A stretch of DNA of 47,488 bases from Oscillospiraceae bacterium. GTDB lineage: Bacteria; Bacillota_A; Clostridia; Oscillospirales; Oscillospiraceae. The translations under genes and the position numbers were made by a program. Of the stretch, positions 7,682 to 15,457 are shown piece after piece. The notes beneath the pieces were generated by a model. The model was not told the DNA's origin. It saw only the letters and a program-made list of their open reading frames with translations, and made no database searches. The stretch spans positions 1-47,488 of the forward strand of contig CADADE010000006.1 of the NCBI GenBank assembly GCA_902786615.1. The letters are read 5' to 3'. The stretch's first letter is position 1. Each line of letters begins with the position of its first letter.

Positions 7682-9151
7682 TCAGGCGACCTTGGCGGTC
7701 TTCTTGGAGGCCTTCTTTGCTGCGGTCATGAAGATGTACAGGCAGCAGGCGGCGAAGATCAGGCCGACAGGGTAGCCGACCATGGCGTTGTTCTTGAAGA
7801 AGGGGATCAGGCCCATGCACTCGCCGGCCATCATGAAGTAGGTCATGGAGACGGCGCTCATGAAGGTTGCGGGGACGGCGCAGATCCAGTAGTTCTTCTT
7901 GTTCTGGGCCAGGAACATGGCGCCCGCCCACAGAACGATCATGGCGAGGGTCTGGTTGGACCAGGAGAAGTAACGCCAGATGATCTGGTAGTCGATCTTG
8001 CCCAGGGCGTTGCCGAAGCCGAGGATGGCGCCGATGCCGAGGACAGGGACGCAGAGGATCAGACGGTTCTTCCAGCTGCCCTGATCCAGCTTCATCCAGT
8101 CGGCCAGGGTCAGACGGGCGGAACGGAAGGCGGTGTCGCCGGAGGTGATGGGGCAGGCGATAACGCCGAGCATGGCGAGGATGATGCCGATCTTGCCCAT
8201 GGTCATGGTGCAGATCTGGTAGACGGTGTTGTTGTTGCCGCCGCCCAGCTCGCTGAGCTTGTCAACGCCGAGCAGGGTGACGCCGGCGGCAGCCCAGATC
8301 AGGGCAATGATGCCCTCGGCGACCATCGCGCCGTAGAACACGAAGTGGCCCTGGCGCTCAGACTTCAGGCAGCGCGCCATCAGAGGAGACTGGGTGGCAT
8401 GGAAGCCGGAGATAGCGCCGCAGGCGACGGTGATGAACATGAAGGCCCAGATGGGGGTTCCCTTGGGGTGCATGTTGCGGAAGTTGGAGAAGATCTCGGG
8501 GATCTTCTCGCCGCTCGTCAGAGTGCCGAAGCAGACGCCGACAGCCATGATAATGAGGCAGATGCCGAACACGGGGTACACCTTGCCGATGACCTTGTCA
8601 ACGGAGATGAAGGTCGCGATGAAGTAGTAGGTGATGATGATGGCCAGCCAGAAAATCTTGTTGGTCAGGATGCCGGAAGCGCCGCTGTTGGTGGTCAGGG
8701 TGACGATCAGGCCGGCGGGGCCGACGGCGAACACGGTGCCGACCATGATCAGCAGGATCACGGAGAACACGCGCATCACGTTTTTCATCGTGGGTCCGAG
8801 GTAAATGCCGGTGACCTCGGAAATGGAGGCGCCGTTGTTGCGCTCGGACAGCATACCGGCGAAGTAGTCATGCACAGCGCCGGCGAAGACGGTACCGAAG
8901 GTGATCCACAGGAAGACCACAGGTCCCCACATGGCACCGGACAGGGCGCCGAAGATGGGGCCGAGACCGGCAATGTTCAGAAGCTGGATCATGAACAGCT
9001 TCCACTGAGGCATGACGACGTAGTCAACGCCGTCGTTGATGGCGACAGCGGGGGTCTCGCGGTCGTCGGGTGCGAAGGTCTGGTCTACAAACTTGCCGTA
9101 GAAGAAGTATCCGCAGACAAGAACAGCCAGGCACAGGAAAAAGCTAATCAT
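7682..9151 (-). CDS. cstA: Carbon starvation protein CstA family transporter
   Basis: 489 residues with about a dozen hydrophobic segments. The start region (YFFYGKFVDQTF), NDGVDYVVMPQWKLFMIQ, LLNIAGLGPIFGALSGAMWG and ISGFHATQSP are signatures of CstA. It is shorter than E. coli CstA (about 700 residues) and matches the short form common in anaerobic bacteria. Known CstA-family proteins take up peptides or pyruvate across the cytoplasmic membrane, driven by ion gradients. The ATG at 9151 follows AGGAGG at a good distance. It is a single gene with a strong promoter and its own terminator; no BtsS/BtsR-type LytTR system is nearby. Confidence 0.9.
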   Translation of the reverse strand: MISFFLCLAVLVCGYFFYGKFVDQTFAPDDRETPAVAINDGVDYVVMPQWKLFMIQLLNIAGLGPIFGALSGAMWGPVVFLWITFGTVFAGAVHDYFAGMLSERNNGASISEVTGIYLGPTMKNVMRVFSVILLIMVGTVFAVGPAGLIVTLTTNSGASGILTNKIFWLAIIITYYFIATFISVDKVIGKVYPVFGICLIIMAVGVCFGTLTSGEKIPEIFSNFRNMHPKGTPIWAFMFITVACGAISGFHATQSPLMARCLKSERQGHFVFYGAMVAEGIIALIWAAAGVTLLGVDKLSELGGGNNNTVYQICTMTMGKIGIILAMLGVIACPITSGDTAFRSARLTLADWMKLDQGSWKNRLILCVPVLGIGAILGFGNALGKIDYQIIWRYFSWSNQTLAMIVLWAGAMFLAQNKKNYWICAVPATFMSAVSMTYFMMAGECMGLIPFFKNNAMVGYPVGLIFAACCLYIFMTAAKKASKKTAKVA

Positions 9152-9219
9152 TTTTTCTTCCTCCTATACATAAAAATATTTCTCCGGGTATTCACAAAAA
9201 GTTCATATCCCTATGGCAC

Positions 9220-9248
9220 ATATTAGTACAATGCTACAAAAAAATCAA
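9220..9248 (-). promoter_or_regulatory. Promoter of cstA
   Basis: Minus-strand TTGATT (9248-9243), 17-base spacer, TAATAT (9225-9220). It gives an untranslated leader of about 60 bases. Confidence 0.8.
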
Positions 9249-9389
9249 GTAGTTTGTTTCGCTTTTTTGAATTTTGTGATAAAGAAATTTTTTCTTATAA
9301 AAAGAGGCTGAAACTGTTTGAACAAAAATGCCAAAATGCATGAAAAGACTGGGCGGAAGTGTCAGGAACGCGGCAAGACGCGCCCACGC

Positions 9390-9418
9390 TTGACAAGAAC
9401 GGCACGGGAAGGTATATT
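9390..9418 (+). promoter_or_regulatory. Promoter of the EAL gene
   Basis: TTGACA (9390-9395), 17-base spacer, TATATT (9413-9418). The leader of about 60 bases contains a CCCCGG/CCGGGG hairpin near 9434-9451. The promoter position rules out an in-frame start further upstream. Confidence 0.85.
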
Positions 9419-9482
9419 CTTTTTTATAAAACGACCCCGGTGCAGCCCGGGGCCGGACGATAAAAGGGGTGCGTCAAACGCC

Positions 9483-11384
9483 ATGTGGAACTACAGCTTT
9501 ACCTTGCCGAGCGCCATGATCCTGATGATCCTGGTGGCCTTCTATTTCCGGCGGCCGAGACTGCCCATCCGCATGAACAGGACCTTCCTGGTCCTGCTGT
9601 TGATCGACGCGCTCACCCTGCTGGCGGACTTTGCCTCCTCGCGCGTGGACGAGCTGTACACGCTCTATCCCATGGCGCTCTGCTATATCGCGAACCTTGC
9701 GTTTTTCGTGCTCTTCCTCGCGCGCATCTATGCGTTTTTCCTTTTTGTGCTGGATGTGCTGGAAAACCACCAGACCCTGCCCGCGTGGGTGCGCCGCTTT
9801 GCCCCGGCGGTCTTCCTGATTTCGGAGCTGATCGCCCTTTCCAGCCCCTTCACCCACGCCGTCTTTTATATGGACGCCGGGGGCTATCACCGCGGCCCCT
9901 GTTATAATGTGCTGTATGTCTGCTTCTTCTGGTATCTCGCCTTCGCGGCATGGCTGATCCTCCGCCATCAGCGCGCCCTGCCGCGCGGGGCGCGCAATAC
10001 GCTTATCACGGCGGTGCTGATCCTGGTGATCGGCAACATCGTGCGCATGCTCTTCCCGCAGCTCCTTGTGATGAACACCTTCTTCCTCATGACCATCCTG
10101 GTGCTCTATCTCGCCTTTGAAAACCCGGACCTCTTCCTCTCCGACCGGGGCAGCGCCTTCAATATGCGCGCCTTCGGCATCGGTCTCACGGAGTGGTGCC
10201 GGATGGATTCGTACAGGCTTCTGGCCTTCGTCATCCGCGATTACAGCGAGATGCGCGGCATCTACGGCGGCCTTGTGATGGATCAGTGCATCATCCGCGT
10301 CAGCGACTTTCTCACCGAGGCCTATCCCGACTGCCCGGTCTTCTATCTGAGAAACGGAGCCTTCGCCATCGTGGGGGAGAAAAGCATGGACGTCCACCGC
10401 CTGAGCGGGGAGATCGCGGAGCGCTTCCGCAAGCCATGGCTCTGCGGCGGGACGGAGATCCTGCTCAAGCCCGCCTTTGTGAAGGCGGAGCTGGAACGGC
10501 GCGACAGCGGCGCCGACCAGGTGATCGGCAAGCTCCAGCTCGCCCTGGAGGGCGCGGGCCGCGAGGAATATGCCAAGGATCGCGTTACGCCCCTCTCCCT
10601 GCATGTCATCGACCGCTACCTTGCCCAGAAGCAGGCCCTGGAGCTTGCTCTGGAGGGGGAGGCAAAGGGGATCGAGGTGTACCTCCAGCCCTTGATGGAC
10701 AGCGGCACGGGCCGCCTTGTCGCGGCGGAGGCCCTCGCCCGCCTGCGCGGGGAGGACGGGCGCATGATCTCCCCGGCGGTGTTTATCCCCATCGCCGAGA
10801 AGGACGGCAGCATCATCGCCCTCGGCGAGCAGGTGCTGCGCAAGACCTGCCGCTTCATCCGCGACAACGACATCGCCGCCCTGGGCCTGCAGTGGATCAA
10901 CGTCAACCTCTCGCCCTACCAGTGCATGAGCCCGACGCTCGCCGAGCGCTTCAAGACCATTCTGGAGGAGTACGGCGTCGCGCCCGACCTCATCCACCTG
11001 GAGCTGACCGAGCAGTCCATCGCGGATTACGAGCTCATCAAGACCCAGCTTCTGGCCCTGCAGGAGATCGGCTTCCAGTTCGCGCTGGACGATTACGGCA
11101 GCGGTTACTCGAACCTCACGCGCGTCAAGCAGTTTCCTTTTAAGAATATCAAGATCGACATGGAGGTCGTGCGCAACTACTTCCGCGACCGCGACCCGCT
11201 GCTGCCGACGCTGGTGCAGGTGTTCAAACAGATGAACTTCAGCATCACTGCCGAGGGCATCGAAACGAAGGAGATGGCCGAGGGCATGCGGGAGATCGGC
11301 TGCGATTATCTGCAGGGCTTCTACTTCTCCCAGCCCGTGCCGATGCAGGCGTTTTTGCAGCTCTACGCAAAGGACAGGCGCTGA
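9483..11384 (+). CDS. Membrane-bound EAL-domain cyclic-di-GMP phosphodiesterase
   Basis: 633 residues from the ATG at 9483, which follows AAAGGGGTG and lies downstream of a near-consensus promoter. Residues 1 to about 220 hold about six hydrophobic segments. A degenerate GGDEF-like linker follows at about 225-395, without a GGDEF motif. The EAL domain is at 400-630. All catalytic residues seem present: Glu416 in EAL, Asn475 in NLSP, Glu507 in ELTE, Asp536-Asp537 in DDYGSGY, Lys557 in KID, Glu591 in AEGIE and Gln611 in QGF. It should cleave cyclic-di-GMP to pGpG at the inner membrane face. The next gene is a GGDEF cyclase, so the two probably balance one signal. Confidence 0.9.
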   Translation: MWNYSFTLPSAMILMILVAFYFRRPRLPIRMNRTFLVLLLIDALTLLADFASSRVDELYTLYPMALCYIANLAFFVLFLARIYAFFLFVLDVLENHQTLPAWVRRFAPAVFLISELIALSSPFTHAVFYMDAGGYHRGPCYNVLYVCFFWYLAFAAWLILRHQRALPRGARNTLITAVLILVIGNIVRMLFPQLLVMNTFFLMTILVLYLAFENPDLFLSDRGSAFNMRAFGIGLTEWCRMDSYRLLAFVIRDYSEMRGIYGGLVMDQCIIRVSDFLTEAYPDCPVFYLRNGAFAIVGEKSMDVHRLSGEIAERFRKPWLCGGTEILLKPAFVKAELERRDSGADQVIGKLQLALEGAGREEYAKDRVTPLSLHVIDRYLAQKQALELALEGEAKGIEVYLQPLMDSGTGRLVAAEALARLRGEDGRMISPAVFIPIAEKDGSIIALGEQVLRKTCRFIRDNDIAALGLQWINVNLSPYQCMSPTLAERFKTILEEYGVAPDLIHLELTEQSIADYELIKTQLLALQEIGFQFALDDYGSGYSNLTRVKQFPFKNIKIDMEVVRNYFRDRDPLLPTLVQVFKQMNFSITAEGIETKEMAEGMREIGCDYLQGFYFSQPVPMQAFLQLYAKDRR

Positions 11385-11436
11385 CGGCGTCCGCGGCGGA
11401 AAATATGAGAAAACCGTAAATTCCGGCCGTAAAGCC

Positions 11437-11465
11437 TTGAAAAAATGATCGAATTGTGATATAAA
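11437..11465 (+). promoter_or_regulatory. Promoter of the GGDEF gene
   Basis: TTGAAA (11437-11442), 17-base spacer, TATAAA (11460-11465), giving a leader of about 70 bases. Confidence 0.75.
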
Positions 11466-11539
11466 GAATAATTATGGTTGATTTGTAAAGAACGGGGCGG
11501 CAGGCACCGCCGGACTGAGAAGGGTGACTTTCCTTTAGA

Positions 11540-12937
11540 ATGGAAAATACAGTAAAGAAAAAGGTAATATCCGCCAAGAAAATGATCATTCCCACGGTGG
11601 TCGCGATCCTGCTCATGCATGTGCTGATCATTTTCAACACGATGCGCATCAACGACATGGGCGGCGTGATCGCCGATGTGACGCAGCGCAATTTTCAGCT
11701 TGGCGGCCTGTCCACAGACTATTCCCAGGGCACGGACGCGCTGGGCAGCATGGCGATGAGCTTTGTCAACAGCGGCAGCGAGGAGAATCTGGACGGATAC
11801 TTTGAAAAGCTTGCCGCGGTCGAGGAAGACTATAACGGCATGCTGCGCATGCTTGAGGAGCAGCACAGCGTCGAGGACGAGATGAGGACAAAGCTTCTGC
11901 CGCATGCCCAGGCGTCCGAGGGCGACAGCGCCGAGGCGCGTCTCAAAAACTCCTATTATACCGTGCTCCAGCGCACGGAGGTCGAGAAAAAGGCGATCGC
12001 CATGGCGGCACGCGCCCGCGGCGTGGAGCTGGACGCTTATCCCCAGCTCAAGGAGATCGCGCTGCCCGACGAGCCGGAGGGACTCCCCGAGGAGGCGAGG
12101 ATCGCCAAGGCGCGCGAGCTTCTCACAGACCCGGACTATCAGTCCCTGCGCGGCGGGGTGCAGCGCAATTTGAGCGTTGCCCTCAGCATGGCGAACACCG
12201 TTACCGCCGGGGTGATCCAGCGCTATTCCGAGCGCCTTGCCACCTACCGGCTCGAGCAGTGGATCCTGATCGCGGTGATCGTGGCGACGATGCTGGCGAT
12301 GATCGTGCTGCTTTTCACGGGGCTTCTGATCCCGCTGGAAAAGAGCGTGGAGCTTGTGCAGAATGGACAGATGCTCTCCGACAAGCACGGCTTTTCCGAG
12401 CTGCGGCGTCTGGCGACGTCCTATGACGAGCTTCTGGCCCACAGGAACGAGCTGGAGTCCGACCTGCGCGAGCGCTCCTTTACCGATGCGCTGACAGGGC
12501 TTCCCAACCGCATGGCCTATCAGGAATACCTGGAGAAGCTGGAAAAGCAGCCGGAGGACTGCTCCGTCGCGGTCTATTCGATGGATGTCAACGGTCTCAA
12601 GTCCACCAACGACAAAAGCGGCCACCTCAAGGGCGACATCCTCCTGCGCGAGTCAGCCTCCTGCATCCTGAAAAGCTTCGGCGACGAGACGGGCAAGAAC
12701 GTCTTCCGCATCGGCGGGGACGAGTTTGCCGCCATCTGCCTTGGATTCACGGAGGAGGAGGCGAAGCAGGCGCTCGCGCGCTTCCGGGAGGAACAGAAGC
12801 ACTACGGCATCAGCATCTCCGCGGGCTATGCCTGGGCGCCGGACATGCGCGGCGAGAAGCTCCAGCAGCTTTTTGAGAGAGCCGACAGACTCATGTACGG
12901 CAACAAGGCCGACACCAAAAAGGCCGCCTGCCTATAA
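11540..12937 (+). CDS. Membrane-anchored GGDEF diguanylate cyclase
   Basis: 465 residues. A membrane segment at about 17-35, an external helical sensor region of about 200 residues, a second membrane segment near 240-262, then a GGDEF domain. The signature GGDEF is at 392-396 and the usual start DALTGLPNR precedes it, so cyclase activity (2 GTP to cyclic-di-GMP) is likely. The inhibitory I-site RxxD expected at 383-386 is ETGK, so product inhibition by that route is absent. The ATG at 11540 has only a distant AGAAGGG. It is transcribed from its own promoter just after the EAL gene. The sensed signal is unknown. Confidence 0.88.
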   Translation: MENTVKKKVISAKKMIIPTVVAILLMHVLIIFNTMRINDMGGVIADVTQRNFQLGGLSTDYSQGTDALGSMAMSFVNSGSEENLDGYFEKLAAVEEDYNGMLRMLEEQHSVEDEMRTKLLPHAQASEGDSAEARLKNSYYTVLQRTEVEKKAIAMAARARGVELDAYPQLKEIALPDEPEGLPEEARIAKARELLTDPDYQSLRGGVQRNLSVALSMANTVTAGVIQRYSERLATYRLEQWILIAVIVATMLAMIVLLFTGLLIPLEKSVELVQNGQMLSDKHGFSELRRLATSYDELLAHRNELESDLRERSFTDALTGLPNRMAYQEYLEKLEKQPEDCSVAVYSMDVNGLKSTNDKSGHLKGDILLRESASCILKSFGDETGKNVFRIGGDEFAAICLGFTEEEAKQALARFREEQKHYGISISAGYAWAPDMRGEKLQQLFERADRLMYGNKADTKKAACL

Positions 12938-12945
12938 GCATCCAA

Positions 12946-12971
12946 CCGGGAAGGCCGCGCGGCCTTCCCGG
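12946..12971 (+). terminator. Hairpin after the GGDEF gene, possible terminator
   Basis: CCGGGAAGGCCGC/GCGGCCTTCCCGG is a perfect palindrome 9 bases after the stop. It lacks a clear U-tract, so it may act as a pause or RNA-end stabiliser instead. Confidence 0.5.
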
Positions 12972-13013
12972 AACATTTATGGCGCTGGAACGTCATAGAA
13001 AACATTACGGCTC

Positions 13014-13047
13014 CCTCCCTCAAACCGCCGCAAGCGGCTGAGGGAGG
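13014..13047. repeat. Small hairpin repeat (copy C)
   Basis: CCTCCCTCA ... TGAGGGAGG enclosing GCCGC/GCGGC. It resembles the right-hand end of copy A and lies just before the ribosome binding site of the next gene. Confidence 0.65.
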
Positions 13048-13072
13048 TAAAATACATAAGAGGAGAATTGCC

Positions 13073-14788
13073 ATGAAAAAGAATCGCCTGATCCTCGCGG
13101 CCGCGCTGCTGCTGTGCTGCCTGCTGCTTGCGGCCTGCGGGTCGAAGAAGCCGGCGCAGACCGTGAACGCGCCCGCCGTGTACCCGAGCGCCGTGCCGAG
13201 CGCCGCGCCGACGACGCCCGTCTGGCCCATGAACGAGCAGGAGCAGCTGACCTTCATTGAAAATAACCGCAGCGCGTGGCTGCCGCAGGATCTGGAGTAT
13301 GAGACCTGGTTTTACACCGTCACGGATCTTGACCACAACGGCCGCCTCGAGGTGCTGACCGCCTCGCTCCAGGGCTCCGGGCTCTATACCTATGTGGACT
13401 GCCGCGAGGTCAACGAGACCTGCACCGGCCTGAACTATTGCCACGACAACCTGGGGGAGGGGGAGGCCTGGCCCGATATCATCGTGAACAGCCTCACCTT
13501 CTACCGCAACCCCGCGACCGGCCTCTACTACTATCTCTGTGAGGACGGCGTCCGCGACGGCGCAGCGCACTATCTGACCACCCTGGAGAGCGTCTGTCTG
13601 GATCACGGCCGCATCGAGCTGCGCCGCCTCGCCTCCAAGGATGAGACCTACACCGACCCGAACAACTCCGTCAAGCGCTACTACGACGAAAACGGCGCGG
13701 AGACCACCGAGTCCACCTATCTCGCCGTGGAGCAGCGCTTCTTCGCGGGCTTTGAGCGGGGAACACTCAACCTGAACTGGGTGCAGCTCGAGGCCCAGCC
13801 CACGCCCCAGCCGCAGACGCCGGTTCAGCCCGTGCAGCCGCAGGTCACCGCGCAGCCCCAGTATGCCGCGCAGCCGCAGGTCACCGCGCAGCCGCAGTAC
13901 GCGCCCCAGCCGCAGCTCGGCGGCCCCGTGACCGTCACCAAGAACCCCACCAGCGAGTCGCTGGCGGCGGGCGGCAAGACCTGGTTCATCGCCCACGCCA
14001 ACAACGCAAGCTCCCTCACCTGGCTTTTCACCAGCCCCCAGGGCCAGTCCTTCACCATGCAGCAGGCCATGGCGGCAAACCCCGGCCTGCGGCTTCAGGA
14101 GCTGCCGGAGGACACGCTGGAGGTGAGCAACGTCCCCGCCTCCTTCGATAACTGGAGCGTCCAGGCCCGCTTTGACGGCCCCGGCGGCTCCGCCGTGACC
14201 GCGCCCGCCATGATCTATGTGGACGACAGCATGACGGTCTACGGCTCCGTGATCTCCGCCTACTACCGCGCCTACACCACCGGCAGCACCAATCCTGAGT
14301 ACGCCTTCAACAACAATCTCTCCGAGTTCATCGCCTCCGCCGCCCATGTGGGCTACGCCCTGCAGGACCTGGACGGCAACGGCACGGACGAGCTGATCGT
14401 CGCGGGCATGCTGGACAACAATTACACCGAGCTTGTGCTCTTCGATCTCTACACCCTGGAGAACGGGCAGCCCGTGCAGCTTGCGACCAGCCGGGCGCGC
14501 AGCCGCTTCTTCCTGCGCTCCGACGGCTCCGTGCTCAACGAGGGGTCCAACGGCGCGGGCAACAGCATCTTCATCGTCAACCGCCTCTACGGCAGCCAGC
14601 TTGCGCCCGTCGAGTCCGCCTTCACCTGGTTCACCGGCGAGCCGACCGACGGCTACTACCACCAGACCGACGGCTATTTCTACGAGCCGCGCAGCTACGA
14701 CGACTATCTGGACGAACAGCAGTTCACCCAGCTTATCACCGGCTGGGAGAGCACCATCGTCTTCCCGAAGCTCACGCAGATCGCCTGA
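13073..14788 (+). CDS. Lipoprotein with two DxDxNG domains and a Pro/Gln repeat linker
   Basis: 571 residues; AGGAG lies 7 bases before the ATG. The signal peptide ends in the lipobox LLAAC with Cys22, so it is anchored to the outer face of the membrane. Residues about 80-235 form one domain containing DLDHNGRLEVL, and residues about 410-565 form another containing DLDGNGTDELI; both resemble VCBS/EF-hand-like calcium loops. They are joined by a linker at about 240-283 made of repeats of QPQVTAQPQY type, and a separate beta-rich domain at about 285-390. No catalytic motif is evident. It is probably a surface protein; function unknown. It is followed by a strong terminator. Confidence 0.8.
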   Translation: MKKNRLILAAALLLCCLLLAACGSKKPAQTVNAPAVYPSAVPSAAPTTPVWPMNEQEQLTFIENNRSAWLPQDLEYETWFYTVTDLDHNGRLEVLTASLQGSGLYTYVDCREVNETCTGLNYCHDNLGEGEAWPDIIVNSLTFYRNPATGLYYYLCEDGVRDGAAHYLTTLESVCLDHGRIELRRLASKDETYTDPNNSVKRYYDENGAETTESTYLAVEQRFFAGFERGTLNLNWVQLEAQPTPQPQTPVQPVQPQVTAQPQYAAQPQVTAQPQYAPQPQLGGPVTVTKNPTSESLAAGGKTWFIAHANNASSLTWLFTSPQGQSFTMQQAMAANPGLRLQELPEDTLEVSNVPASFDNWSVQARFDGPGGSAVTAPAMIYVDDSMTVYGSVISAYYRAYTTGSTNPEYAFNNNLSEFIASAAHVGYALQDLDGNGTDELIVAGMLDNNYTELVLFDLYTLENGQPVQLATSRARSRFFLRSDGSVLNEGSNGAGNSIFIVNRLYGSQLAPVESAFTWFTGEPTDGYYHQTDGYFYEPRSYDDYLDEQQFTQLITGWESTIVFPKLTQIA

Positions 14789-14805
14789 GCGCCCCTTACG
14801 CATTG

Positions 14806-14833
14806 AACCGCCCCGTCTCCGGGGCGGTTTTCT
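14806..14833 (+). terminator. Terminator after the DxDxNG lipoprotein gene
   Basis: AACCGCCCCG/CGGGGCGGTT with a 4-base loop followed by TTCTTT. It is the left part of a 69-bp direct repeat; an identical copy follows hicA. Confidence 0.9.
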
Positions 14834-14843
14834 TTGACTTTGC

Positions 14844-14872
14844 TTGACAATCGCGCCCACAGCGGGTATCAT
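14844..14872 (+). promoter_or_regulatory. Promoter of hicBA
   Basis: TTGACA (14844-14849), 17-base spacer, TATCAT (14867-14872). It lies inside the direct repeat and is the only promoter seen before hicB. Confidence 0.85.
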
Positions 14873-14948
14873 GGAATTACAGATTTCCCGTCATGATTAT
14901 GGTATGCTGTCGGCAGATTCGGATAAGCGCGGGGGAAAGGAGCAGACG

Positions 14949-15173
14949 ATGAGCTATAGAGTGAACATGATTTGGGACAGGGAAGCGGAGGTCTGGGTCG
15001 CAACCAGTGAGGATGTGCCCGGTCTTGTGCTGGAATCCGGCTCCTTCGACGCGCTGCTCGAGAGAGTCAAGTACGCCATCCCGGAGCTGAAAGAGCTGAA
15101 CGGGCAAAAGCCGGGTGCCTATACGATCACCTTCTTCGCCGAGCGCAACGAGCAGGTGGCGGCCTATGGCTGA
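14949..15173 (+). CDS. hicB: HicB-type antitoxin (DUF1902)
   Basis: 74 residues from the ATG at 14949, preceded by AAAGGAG. The sequence WDREAEVWVATSEDVPGLVLE followed by IPELKELNG is characteristic of DUF1902, a HicB-like antitoxin with a partial RNase-H fold. It lacks a separate DNA-binding domain, so any autoregulation would depend on the complex. The stop codon overlaps the start of hicA by 8 bases, consistent with coupled synthesis. It is expected to bind and mask the HicA toxin. Confidence 0.85.
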   Translation: MSYRVNMIWDREAEVWVATSEDVPGLVLESGSFDALLERVKYAIPELKELNGQKPGAYTITFFAERNEQVAAYG

Positions 15174-15360
15174 GTATGAGAAGAAGGTCCGGGATGTGCT
15201 GAAGCTGTACGGCTGTTATTTTGTCCGCCACGGCAGGGGCGATCACGATATCTGGTTCAGCCCGATCACCAATACCCATGTCACGGTGGACGGAAAAATC
15301 AAATCGAGACATACGGCAAACGAGATCATGAAGCAAAGCGGCATAGACCACCGCTTTTAA
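15166..15360 (+). CDS. hicA: HicA-type toxin, mRNA interferase
   Basis: 64 residues from the ATG at 15166, inside the end of hicB. It fits the HicA/YcfA family: a short dsRNA-binding-like fold with GCYFVRHGRGDHDIW, in which His27 is the expected catalytic residue, and the conserved C-terminal helix (TANEIMKQSGI). HicA toxins cleave mRNA and block translation until neutralised by HicB. The stop codon TAA uses the first two bases of the right direct repeat, so the module exactly fills the space between repeats. An intact catalytic histidine suggests it is active. Confidence 0.87.
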   Translation: MAEYEKKVRDVLKLYGCYFVRHGRGDHDIWFSPITNTHVTVDGKIKSRHTANEIMKQSGIDHRF

Positions 15361-15386
15361 CCGCCCCGTCTCCGGGGCGGTTTTCT
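15359..15386 (+). terminator. Terminator of hicBA
   Basis: The same hairpin as at 14806-14833, directly overlapping the hicA stop codon, followed by TTTTCTTT. Confidence 0.9.
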
Positions 15387-15396
15387 TTGACTTTGC

Positions 15397-15425
15397 TTGA
15401 CAATCGCGCCCACGGCGGGTATCAT
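15397..15425 (+). promoter_or_regulatory. Promoter of the PTS IIC-like gene
   Basis: TTGACA (15397-15402), 17-base spacer, TATCAT (15420-15425). The leader is only about 25 bases. Confidence 0.85.
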
Positions 15426-15457
15426 GGGCTTAACCTCTACTTGGGAGTATGATGAAA

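Larger units (their letters stand above)
14806..14874 (+). repeat. 69-bp direct repeat, left copy (terminator plus promoter)
   Basis: Positions 14806-14874 match 15359-15427 at 68 of 69 bases (A at 14861, G at 15414). Each copy holds a complete rho-independent terminator followed by a complete sigma-A promoter. The two copies flank hicBA. Confidence 0.95.
15359..15427 (+). repeat. 69-bp direct repeat, right copy (terminator plus promoter)
   Basis: Second copy of the repeat at 14806-14874. Its promoter now serves the PTS-like permease gene. Confidence 0.95.

Noticed and set aside
9318..9482. Upstream extension of the EAL protein
   Set aside because: A near-consensus promoter lies at 9390-9418, inside the extension, and the extension is Lys/Arg-rich without sense.
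13014..13047. Terminator directly before the DxDxNG lipoprotein gene
   Set aside because: No T-run on either side, and it resembles an end of the dispersed hairpin repeats.
12977..14872. 631-residue minus-strand frame opposite the DxDxNG lipoprotein
   Set aside because: Antisense shadow covering a strong terminator; low-complexity RLRGDLRLRG stretch is the reverse of the Pro/Gln linker.
14844..14948. Longer start for HicB
   Set aside because: It would begin in the -35 box; the ATG at 14949 has AAAGGAG and matches the family start.
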